A stretch of DNA of 17,492 nt. Origin: Myxococcales bacterium (GTDB lineage Bacteria; Myxococcota_A; Polyangia; Polyangiales; JADJMO01). The stretch lies in the NCBI GenBank assembly GCA_021783935.1, contig JAJXTK010000038.1, positions 1 through 17,492 on the forward strand, given 5' to 3'. A program made the translations under genes and the position numbers. The notes under the pieces were generated by a model that saw only the letters and a list, made by a program, of their open reading frames with translations, did not search any database and was not told where the DNA came from. Of the stretch, positions 8,764 through 14,753 are shown in pieces; within the stretch, counting starts at the first letter, position 1; each line of letters opens with the position of its first letter.

Positions 8764-11322
8764 CTACTTGAGCCCCGCGGCGCTGCCGCCCGCGGCGAAG
8801 TGCAGCGTCACGCGCTTCATCGTGGGGTCGACGAAGACGCACGGGGCGGTGCACGCGTCGACGGCGTCCGCGCTCGGCGCGGCGTCGGGGGTCGCCCCGT
8901 CGACGTTCCAGCTGGCAGGGAAATCGTTGCGATTGGCGAGGTCCATCGTGATCGTGAGGGTGCCCGCGCCGCTCGCGGGAACAAAGGTCACGACGATCGC
9001 CTGGTTCTTGTCGGTGCCGCCGTTCACGTCGAGGATCGTCCCGTCGTCCCAGCTCGCGCGCGTCATGGCGTAGGGGACGGCGTAGGCGCGGTAGGTCGTC
9101 CTGCGCATCGCCGCGGTCACCACCGAGGGGTCGGTCGCCGCGCCGAGCGTGTCGACGTCGGCCGCGAGCAGCGGCAGCACCGCCCCCTCGCGCACCAGCA
9201 CGATCGGATCGCCGAGCGCTGCGTCCATCGTGACCGCGCGCGCGCCGACGAACCGTGCGGCAGTCGACCAGCGCGTCCACGCGCCGGCGGGCAGGTACAC
9301 CTCGCGCGACGTCGCGCCGTCGACCATCACCGGCGCGATCAAGACGTCGGGGCCGAGCAGGTACTCGTCGTCCGCGTGCGCGCCGATCGCCGCGACCTCC
9401 GACGGATAGGCGAGCGGCAGCGCGCGCACGGTGGGCGTGCCGTCGTGGGCGGCGGCGACCGACAGGGCGCGCAGGTACGGGTAGAGATCCGTGTGGCGCC
9501 GCGCGAGGGCGCGGAAGATCGTCACCGTGTCGGCGTCGTAGGTCCAAGGCGCGTGGCTGCTGCCGCCGCCGCCGTTCTGGAAGATCATCGAGTGCGCGTT
9601 GACCTCGGCCCAGCGCACGAAGCGCTCCTTGGTCGGTCGCCCGCCGCGGAAGCCCCCCGTGTCGGCCGCGAAGTGCGGAAAGCCGCTCGCCGCGAGGTTG
9701 ATCATCCCGCAGACCGAGGCCGGCAGCCCGCCCACGGTCGGCGCGACGTGCTGCGAGAAGTCGTTGTCGAGATCGCCCGGCCAGATGGCGTCGACGTACT
9801 GCTGTCCGCCCGGCGACGATGCGCGCCCGACGATGAACGAGTCGTCGCGCAGCCCCGCGAAGGCGTCGCGATAGGCCCGATGGTAGGCGGGCGCGTACGA
9901 GAGGCGGCTCTTGCGCGAGGGCTGCCCGCCGACGATCAGCTCGAGGCGGCGGTCGAGGAACTCGGGGAGGATGTCCTCCGCGAAGTCGAGCTTGAAGCCC
10001 GCGGTGCCGAGCGAGGTGAGCTTCTTCAACTGGTCGGACCACCACGCGCTCGCGGGGGCCGAGGGGAGATCGAGCATGCCGACGTGCGTGCTCCCCGCGA
10101 CGCTCGCCGGGGTCTCGAAGAGCGCCCCGCCGCTCGCCATGGTGACGAAATACCCCTTGGACTTCGCCTCGACGAAGAGCTGCTGCGCGAGGTTCGCGGG
10201 GGGATTCGCGGCGACCTCGAGGTAGGGCGTGCTCCAGTTGACGACCTCGAAGCCGAGCGCCCGCGCCTGGTCGATCATCCCCTTCGGATCGGCGAACGCG
10301 CTCGGATCGAAGGTCGAGTCGTCGTACGAAGACTGCCAGGGGTTGTCGATCCAGATGCAGCCGCCGGGGATGCGGTCGGCGCGCGTGGTGGTGAGATCGT
10401 CGAGCACCTTCGCCGTGTCGGTCCCCTCGTTGCGCCACTGCATCGGCGCGTAGGCCCACGTCGGCGGCAGGCGCGGCAGCCCTGAGTGGCGCGTGTTCGC
10501 CGCGACGATCTGCAGCGGATCCTGCGCGGCCCAGAGGCGCGCCGAGAACGAGCTCCCCTCGAACACCAGCCGCACGAGCGACCCATCGGAGCTCGCGACG
10601 TCGGCGCTGCCGACCTCGGTCGTGTCGACGGCGACGCCGTAGCCGCGCGAGGAGGCGAAGAACGGCACCGGCACGTGCGTCTCGTTGGTGCCGGAGGCGA
10701 ACGCGCCGAGCCGGAAGGCGAGCGGCACCAGCGTGCCGCGGGCGTCGACGTGATCGAAGTGCTCGCCGAGGCCGACGTAGGCGCCGTCGTCCGCGGCGAG
10801 GCGCAGCTCGATCTGCACGACCGGCGCGCCTTGCACGTCCACGGCGATCGCGAGCGCCTCGGGCGCGTCGGCGGCGCCGGCGCCGAGGTAGAGCGAGATC
10901 GCGCTGTTCGCGTAGCCGGGCACGACGCCGCTCAGCTTAGTCGTCGCCCATGGGTAGGACGCGTCGCTCGCCGGCGCGGGGCGCAGCGCGCGCACGTCTA
11001 CGAACTGCGTCTCGTCGCTCGTGTCGGTGTCGTGGAAGAGGGTGGGGTCGACCGGATCGAGGAGCAGCGCGATGAGCGAGCGCCCCGGCGGCGTGCCGAA
11101 CAGCGCGGCGTCCCAGGGCGCGCGCACCGAGAGCGAGCCGTCGTCGGGCGACAGGCTCGCCGTCGCGGTGGAGCTCGGCGCGCCGAACGCGACGGCGATG
11201 GGCGGCTGCGGCGCGGGCGGCGCGCTGGTGCCGGAGCTGCAAGCGACGCCGGCGAGCGAGGTCACCAGCGCGAGCGAGGCGCGACGACGGACGGGCACCT
11301 CCGGATGGTAGCTCGCGCCCAT
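8764..11322 (-). CDS. Glycoside hydrolase family 31 lipoprotein (alpha-glycosidase type)
   Basis: Predicted exported alpha-glycosidase (alpha-glucosidase or alpha-xylosidase type; substrate unknown). The ATG at 11322 gives 852 aa: a basic signal region, then LAGVAC with candidate lipidated Cys28. A Ser/Pro linker leads to a beta-rich N-domain (about 50-275) and the GH31 barrel. Catalytic regions: WIDNPW (324-329), nucleophile Asp446 in GFKLDFAED, and acid/base Asp517 in WPGDLDN after GRASSPGGQQ (499-508), plus FAADTGGFRG. C-terminal beta-sandwich domains follow, including a late segment with two Cys. A GTG at 11298, preceded directly by GGAGG, is an alternative start. It diverges from dapD only 21 bp away, and a small lipoprotein gene abuts its stop, so the pair forms an operon. 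Confidence 0.92.
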   Translation of the reverse strand: MGASYHPEVPVRRRASLALVTSLAGVACSSGTSAPPAPQPPIAVAFGAPSSTATASLSPDDGSLSVRAPWDAALFGTPPGRSLIALLLDPVDPTLFHDTDTSDETQFVDVRALRPAPASDASYPWATTKLSGVVPGYANSAISLYLGAGAADAPEALAIAVDVQGAPVVQIELRLAADDGAYVGLGEHFDHVDARGTLVPLAFRLGAFASGTNETHVPVPFFASSRGYGVAVDTTEVGSADVASSDGSLVRLVFEGSSFSARLWAAQDPLQIVAANTRHSGLPRLPPTWAYAPMQWRNEGTDTAKVLDDLTTTRADRIPGGCIWIDNPWQSSYDDSTFDPSAFADPKGMIDQARALGFEVVNWSTPYLEVAANPPANLAQQLFVEAKSKGYFVTMASGGALFETPASVAGSTHVGMLDLPSAPASAWWSDQLKKLTSLGTAGFKLDFAEDILPEFLDRRLELIVGGQPSRKSRLSYAPAYHRAYRDAFAGLRDDSFIVGRASSPGGQQYVDAIWPGDLDNDFSQHVAPTVGGLPASVCGMINLAASGFPHFAADTGGFRGGRPTKERFVRWAEVNAHSMIFQNGGGGSSHAPWTYDADTVTIFRALARRHTDLYPYLRALSVAAAHDGTPTVRALPLAYPSEVAAIGAHADDEYLLGPDVLIAPVMVDGATSREVYLPAGAWTRWSTAARFVGARAVTMDAALGDPIVLVREGAVLPLLAADVDTLGAATDPSVVTAAMRRTTYRAYAVPYAMTRASWDDGTILDVNGGTDKNQAIVVTFVPASGAGTLTITMDLANRNDFPASWNVDGATPDAAPSADAVDACTAPCVFVDPTMKRVTLHFAAGGSAAGLK

Positions 11323-11343
11323 CCGATCTAGCGATCGGGCCCC

Positions 11344-12210
11344 GTGAGCACGACCGACCTCCCCGCCGATCTCGAGAAACACCCGCTGCGCGCCACGATC
11401 GAGGCCGCCTTCGCCGACCGCGCGCGCCTCGCCGATCCGAACGTGAAGGGGGCCGTCGAGGAGACGATCGCCCTGCTCGATCGGGGCGCGATCCGGGTCG
11501 CGACGCCGCCGCCCGAGGGCGCTGGCGACGACGCCGACTGGACCGTGCACGCGTGGATCAAGCAGGCGATTCTTCTCTACTTCGCGATCGCCGGCATGCA
11601 GACCCACGAGGTCGGCCCGCTCGAATTCCACGACAAGATCCCGCTCAAGCACGGCCTCGCGCAGGCGGGCGTGCGCGTGGTGCCGCCGGGCGCGGTCCGC
11701 TACGGCTCGTTCCTCGAGCGCACGGCCATCGTGATGCCGGGCTACGTGAACATCGGCGCGTTCGTCGGCGCCGGTACGATGGTCGACACCTGGGCGACCG
11801 TCGGCTCGTGCGCGCAAATCGGCAAGGATGTCCACTTGGCGGGGGGCGTCGGCATCGGCGGCGTCCTCGAGCCGCCGGGGGCGCGCCCCGTGATCATCGA
11901 GGACGGCGCCTTCGTCGGCTCGCGCGCGGTCGTGGTCGAAGGGGTGCGCGTGGGTAAAGGGGCCGTCATCGGCGCGGGCGTCGTGCTCACCTCGTCGACC
12001 GCGATCGTCGACGTCCGCGGCGGCGCGCCGATCGAGCGCCGCGGCAGCGTGCCCCCGCGCGCCGTGGTGATCCCCGGCACGCGCCCCAAGAAGTTCCCCG
12101 CCGGCGAGTACGGCGTCCCCTGCGCCCTCATCGTCGGCGAGCGCTCGGCGAGCACCGACAAGAAGGTCTCGCTCAACGCGGCGCTGCGCGACTTCGACGT
12201 GCCGGTGTAG
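11344..12210 (+). CDS. dapD: Tetrahydrodipicolinate N-succinyltransferase DapD
   Basis: Transfers succinyl from succinyl-CoA to tetrahydrodipicolinate in the succinylase branch of diaminopimelate/lysine synthesis (cytoplasm). The 288 aa match the family closely: an N-terminal helical domain (IEAAFADRARL, IALLDRGAIRVA), then the left-handed beta-helix with hexapeptide-type repeats and the family block GTMVDTWATVGSCAQIGK (144-161), HLAGGVGIGGVLEP (164-177) and VVVEGVRVGKGAVIGAGV. The GTG start fits family N-termini. No Shine-Dalgarno is visible and the GH31 start lies 21 bp away on the other strand, so the mRNA may have a very short leader or start within the GH31 gene. It stands alone rather than in a dap cluster. 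Confidence 0.96.
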   Translation: MSTTDLPADLEKHPLRATIEAAFADRARLADPNVKGAVEETIALLDRGAIRVATPPPEGAGDDADWTVHAWIKQAILLYFAIAGMQTHEVGPLEFHDKIPLKHGLAQAGVRVVPPGAVRYGSFLERTAIVMPGYVNIGAFVGAGTMVDTWATVGSCAQIGKDVHLAGGVGIGGVLEPPGARPVIIEDGAFVGSRAVVVEGVRVGKGAVIGAGVVLTSSTAIVDVRGGAPIERRGSVPPRAVVIPGTRPKKFPAGEYGVPCALIVGERSASTDKKVSLNAALRDFDVPV

Positions 12211-12264
12211 CCGCGCGCAGGGGCGAGCAGGCAGGCGGCGCGAGCCTCGCTTTGGGGTTGCTAT

Positions 12265-12285
12265 TGAAAACGACTTTCATTATCA
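12265..12285 (+). promoter_or_regulatory. Fur-box-like metal-regulator operator
   Basis: The core 19-mer GAAAACGACTTTCATTATC (12266-12284) agrees at 14 of 19 positions with the classical Fur consensus GATAATGATAATCATTATC. The 7-1-7 unit TGAAAAC-G-ACTTTCA is nearly palindromic. It is a distinctly AT-rich island in GC-rich DNA, about 80-100 bp before the barrel gene start. A Fur-family repressor (Fur, Zur or Mur) is the inferred binder; the metal cannot be told from sequence. Confidence 0.5.
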
Positions 12286-12372
12286 GCGTTCCTCGCACCG
12301 CCGCTTCCGAACAAGCTCGCGCGAATTCCGCGGGTTTTGCCCCGGTGCGGCGCTGCATTGAAAATGAAAGTC
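12272..12372 (+). promoter_or_regulatory. Nested inverted-repeat leader masking a start codon
   Basis: Four complementary pairs nest inside one another: 12272-12284 with 12360-12372 (12 of 13 pairs), AGCG (12285-12288) with CGCT (12351-12354), CGCACCG (12294-12300) with CGGTGCG (12343-12349), and CGCG (12320-12323) with CGCG (12329-12332). As RNA this folds into one long interrupted hairpin that buries the AUG of the barrel gene. Short stems arise easily in GC-rich DNA and Fur boxes are self-complementary, so this could be partly chance. The RNA would need a start site upstream of 12272. Confidence 0.3.
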
Positions 12373-12373
12373 A
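12359..12373 (+). promoter_or_regulatory. Second Fur-like half-palindrome over a start codon
   Basis: TGAAAATGAAAGTCA fits the Fur 7-1-7 unit at about 10 of 14 positions and includes the ATG (12364-12366) of the barrel gene. Its ATGAAAGTC is the exact reverse complement of GACTTTCAT in the upstream operator. It could be a second operator or one arm of a leader RNA stem. Confidence 0.3.
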
Positions 12374-13179
12374 AAACCACTATCAACTTTCTCGCCGTGA
12401 TCGCCGTCGGATCCCTCAGCGCCTCCTCCGCCACGGCGACCCCGCGCCTGCTGCCTTTCACCTACCCCTACGAGACGCTCCCCGAAGGGAGCGCCGAGAT
12501 CGAGCAGTTCGTCGATGCGACCTGGGTGCGCATCCCGAAGGCCATCGGATCGACCGACACGACCTTCGCGCCGGCCTTCGTTCACACCACCGAGCTCGAG
12601 TACGGCGTGACCGATCGACTCGAGGTCGCCTCGTACCTGACGTGGTCGCAGGACGCGTCGCCGACCCCGGCGATGACGTTCGAGGGGACGCAGGTGCGCG
12701 CCCGCTACCGCGTGGGTGACGAGGGGGAGCTGCCTGTGGACGTCGCCTTCTACCTCGAGGGGGCGCTCTTCCACGACGAGTACGAGCTCGAAGAGAAGGT
12801 CATCCTCTCGAAGCGCTTCGGCAACTTGCACGTCATGGCGAACCTGTGGGTCGAGCAGGAGTGGGCGCGCGGGCAGGCGGAGACGGCGCTCATCGTCAAC
12901 CCGACGATCGGCGTGACCTACCAGCTCACGCCCGAGCTCCACCTCGGCGCGGAGTACTGGGCGCGCGGCGAGCTGGCGCCCGACGCCGCGGAGGGGTCGG
13001 TCGCGCAGTTCAACGAGCAGCTTCACCACTTCGTCGGCCCGGCGGTGTCGCTCACGTTCGGCAAGCTGTGGTGGACGGTGGCCGCCTACGCGCGCGTCGA
13101 CCAGCTCTCGCGGGCGAGCCAGCTCGGCGACGCCTACGGCAAGGTGTGGCTGCGCACCGCCGTCGGCCTGGAATTCTAG
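12364..13179 (+). CDS. Putative outer-membrane beta-barrel protein (271 aa)
   Basis: A predicted exported outer-membrane protein of unknown function. The signal peptide is MKVKTTINFLAVIAVG…, with a likely cut after ATA near residue 25. The mature part alternates hydrophobic and polar residues in strand-like pairs: TELEYGVTDRLEVASYL, TQVRARYRV, VDVAFYLEGALF, NLHVMANLWVEQ, HLGAEYWARGEL, SLTFGKLWWTVAAYARV and WLRTAVGLEF. It ends in Phe, a usual outer-membrane insertion signal. A TTG extension at 12337 reads poorly, so I use the ATG at 12364, which sits in an AT-rich patch without a clear Shine-Dalgarno. It follows a Fur-like operator and shares an operon with the haem lipoprotein 12 bp downstream. 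No porin or receptor family is recognised. Confidence 0.82.
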   Translation: MKVKTTINFLAVIAVGSLSASSATATPRLLPFTYPYETLPEGSAEIEQFVDATWVRIPKAIGSTDTTFAPAFVHTTELEYGVTDRLEVASYLTWSQDASPTPAMTFEGTQVRARYRVGDEGELPVDVAFYLEGALFHDEYELEEKVILSKRFGNLHVMANLWVEQEWARGQAETALIVNPTIGVTYQLTPELHLGAEYWARGELAPDAAEGSVAQFNEQLHHFVGPAVSLTFGKLWWTVAAYARVDQLSRASQLGDAYGKVWLRTAVGLEF

Positions 13180-13191
13180 GGAGATCGGAGG

Positions 13192-13497
13192 ATGACCCGC
13201 GCCGCTCTCGCGCTTCGCGCGGCCGCGACGGTCGCCCTGCTCGCGTCGGCCGTCGGCTGCGGCGGGGGCCAGCCTTCGCCGGCGGCCGCGAGCGCGCGGA
13301 CGGCGAGCGGCGAGCGCTTGTGGCGTTCGAAGTGCGGCGCCTGCCACGTGCCCGTGCGCCCCGGCAGCCACGGGCGCGGCTACCTCGAGCGCGCGCTCGG
13401 ACGGCACCGCTCTCGCGTGAGGATGAGCGACGCGGAGTGGGGCTCGGTCGTCGACTACCTCGCGCGACCGGATCCGGCGCTGGCGACCTCGAGGTAG
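13192..13497 (+). CDS. Single-haem cytochrome c-type lipoprotein (101 aa)
   Basis: A small exported electron carrier by inference. The signal region ends ASAVGC with candidate lipidated Cys23, followed by a Gly/Pro/Ala linker. The haem motif is CGACH (Cys48, Cys51, His52), preceded by SGERLWRSK, a layout typical of small class I c-type cytochromes. Met78 in RVRMSDAEW is a plausible sixth haem ligand, and the WGSVVDYL helix matches the usual C-terminal helix. AGGGAG (13178-13183) gives a Shine-Dalgarno 8 nt before the ATG, and GGAGG abuts the ATG. It starts 12 bp after the barrel gene, so both are probably under the same Fur-like operator. The redox partner is unknown. Confidence 0.85.
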   Translation: MTRAALALRAAATVALLASAVGCGGGQPSPAAASARTASGERLWRSKCGACHVPVRPGSHGRGYLERALGRHRSRVRMSDAEWGSVVDYLARPDPALATSR

Positions 13498-13509
13498 GGC
13501 GCGTCGCCC
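13497..13509. terminator. Possible terminator hairpin after the cytochrome gene
   Basis: GGGCG (13497-13501) and CGCCC (13505-13509) form a perfect 5-bp GC stem with a CGT loop. It begins at the last base of the cytochrome TAG stop and lies between two converging genes. There is no T-tract, so this rests on position and symmetry only. Confidence 0.35.
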
Positions 13510-13522
13510 GCGCACGACCGGA

Positions 13523-14062
13523 TCAGCGACGCGCGCGCGCCCGAAAGGCGCGCACGACCTCGCCGAACACGCGCTGCGTGGCTGGCTCGTCGATGACGGT
13601 GAGCGCCTCGGCGTCGAGCGTCGCCGGCTGCTCGCCGCGCGCGCCGAGCAGGCTGGTGAGCGCCGTCAGCGCCCGCTGCGCGTCGATCGCCCCGCTCTGA
13701 CGACCCGGCAGCTCGATCGCCGCGCGCCGGACCTGGAGCCCGGCCAGCGTGCGCAGCGCCGCGGCGAGGCTGCGCTCGAACGAGGGCTCGTCGAAGGCCT
13801 CCGCGGGGCCGAGCCCGGCGATCACGATCTTGTCGAACGGGATCTTCGGGCGCCCCGGCATCAGCACGAGCTCCCCCGCGCGCCCGGTGAGGAAGCCGGA
13901 CATGCACAGGCGCGACAGGCGCGCCCCCATGCGGAAATCGAGCAGCCCGGCGACCCCGCGCGGCGGCCGATCATCCTCGAAGAGCGGACAGAGCAGCGCC
14001 TCGCCCGCGAGCCGGTCGAGCGCGCGCAGATCGCGCTCCGCGAAGGCGAGGTGCACGCTCAC
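13523..14062 (-). CDS. Leucyl-aminopeptidase N-terminal-domain-like protein (179 aa)
   Basis: It resembles the macro-fold N-domain of M17 leucyl aminopeptidases: a start like 'LDRLAGEALLCPLFEDDRPP' with GVAGLLD, the segment GELVLMPGRPKIPFDKIVI, the loop AGLGPAEAF, and a helix SLAAALRTLAG leading to AAIELPG. The catalytic metal-binding domain of M17 is absent, and the product stops at 179 aa in Arg-rich sequence, so I expect no peptidase activity. Such orphan domains may bind ligands or peptides; the role is unknown. The GTG start (14062) lies 3 bp after the nusB stop, with GGAGG 9 nt upstream inside nusB, so it is co-transcribed with nusB. Family assignment is by motif memory. Confidence 0.7.
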   Translation of the reverse strand: MSVHLAFAERDLRALDRLAGEALLCPLFEDDRPPRGVAGLLDFRMGARLSRLCMSGFLTGRAGELVLMPGRPKIPFDKIVIAGLGPAEAFDEPSFERSLAAALRTLAGLQVRRAAIELPGRQSGAIDAQRALTALTSLLGARGEQPATLDAEALTVIDEPATQRVFGEVVRAFRARARR

Positions 14063-14065
14063 CCG

Positions 14066-14575
14066 TCACGGCCTCCGCCCACCGCGCCCGCTCGGCGGCG
14101 CGCTGCGACGAGCCTCGACGCGCCCGGCCTCGTCGGCGACCCGCTCGAGCACGCCGTTGACGAACTTGGCCGACTCCTCGCCGCCGAAGCGCTTGGCGAG
14201 CTCGACCGCCTCGTCGATCGCGACGGCGCGCGGCGTCTCGCGGTGGTGCAAGAGCTCGAGCGCCCCGAGCCGCAGGACGTTGCGATCGACGCGCAGCATC
14301 CGCTCGAGCCGCCAGTTCTTGCTCGACGTGCGCAGCGCCTCGTCGAGCGGGGCGAGCTTGTCGATGGCCTCGCGCACCATCTCGTCGGCGAAGGTGCGCG
14401 CCTCGGGATCGACCGGCCCCTCCTGCGCCTCGGCGTCCTCGAACGAGCGCCAGTAGCGCGCGAGCACCACGTCGACGTCGATGCGCTCGCGCGCCCCCTC
14501 CGAGAAGGAGCCGTCGGCGTCGAGGGCGAAGAGGACCTGAAGCGCGATCGCACGACCTCCGGAGCGGGCACCCAT
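14066..14575 (-). CDS. nusB: Transcription antitermination factor NusB
   Basis: Binds boxA RNA with NusE (S10) to support rRNA antitermination in the cytoplasm. At 169 aa it is slightly longer than usual. Family features: RAIALQVLFALDADG (8-22), an acidic-helical middle with FADEMVREAIDKLAPLDEAL, the hallmark NWRLERMLRVDRNVLRLGAL, the helix RAVAIDEAVELAKRFGGEES (116-135) and KFVNGVLERVA, then a short Arg/Gly-rich tail. The start is the ATG at 14575, without a visible Shine-Dalgarno. It is not beside ribH, its frequent neighbour, but leads a two-gene unit with the M17-like protein. Upstream lie 65 bp of unassigned sequence and the second repeat copy. Confidence 0.95.
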   Translation of the reverse strand: MGARSGGRAIALQVLFALDADGSFSEGARERIDVDVVLARYWRSFEDAEAQEGPVDPEARTFADEMVREAIDKLAPLDEALRTSSKNWRLERMLRVDRNVLRLGALELLHHRETPRAVAIDEAVELAKRFGGEESAKFVNGVLERVADEAGRVEARRSAPPSGRGGRRP

Positions 14576-14640
14576 GGTCCGACGCGCTCTAGCGAGGATG
14601 CACCCCGAAGGAAAGCGGGCGCGCGGCGCCGGCGGCTGAA

Positions 14641-14753
14641 AGGCCGTTCGAGAACGGCCTGCGGAGAGCGTGACGGACGGCAGCTCGCTCGGTCGACATG
14701 GGCTCGCTCCGGAGAAGCTCGGGCCCTTGCCGAGGAGCTCGACGGCCTGCTAG
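14641..14753 (-). repeat. Dispersed hairpin repeat, copy 2, overlapping a stop codon
   Basis: This is a diverged copy of the element at 9-137, in the same orientation. The left hairpin AGGCCGTT (14641-14648) / AACGGCCT (14653-14660) has a 4-nt loop. GCGGAGAGCGTGAC continues the match (GCGGAAACTGTGAC in copy 1), and GGTCGA recurs further in. The right end ACGGCCTGCTAG again overlaps the TAG stop (14750-14752) of a minus-strand gene. The terminal repeat AGGCCGT / ACGGCCT is 7 bp and perfect. The centre has diverged and is about 11 bp shorter. Non-coding. Confidence 0.75.

Noticed and set aside
8910..8935. TGGCAGG…TTGC resembling a sigma-54 promoter
   Set aside because: GG and GC are 13 nt apart rather than 10, and the site lies inside the GH31 coding region.
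11323..11835. N-terminal extension of the GH31 frame upstream of the ATG at 11322
   Set aside because: It runs through dapD on the opposite strand, reads as Arg/Glu-rich shadow sequence, and precedes an obvious signal peptide.
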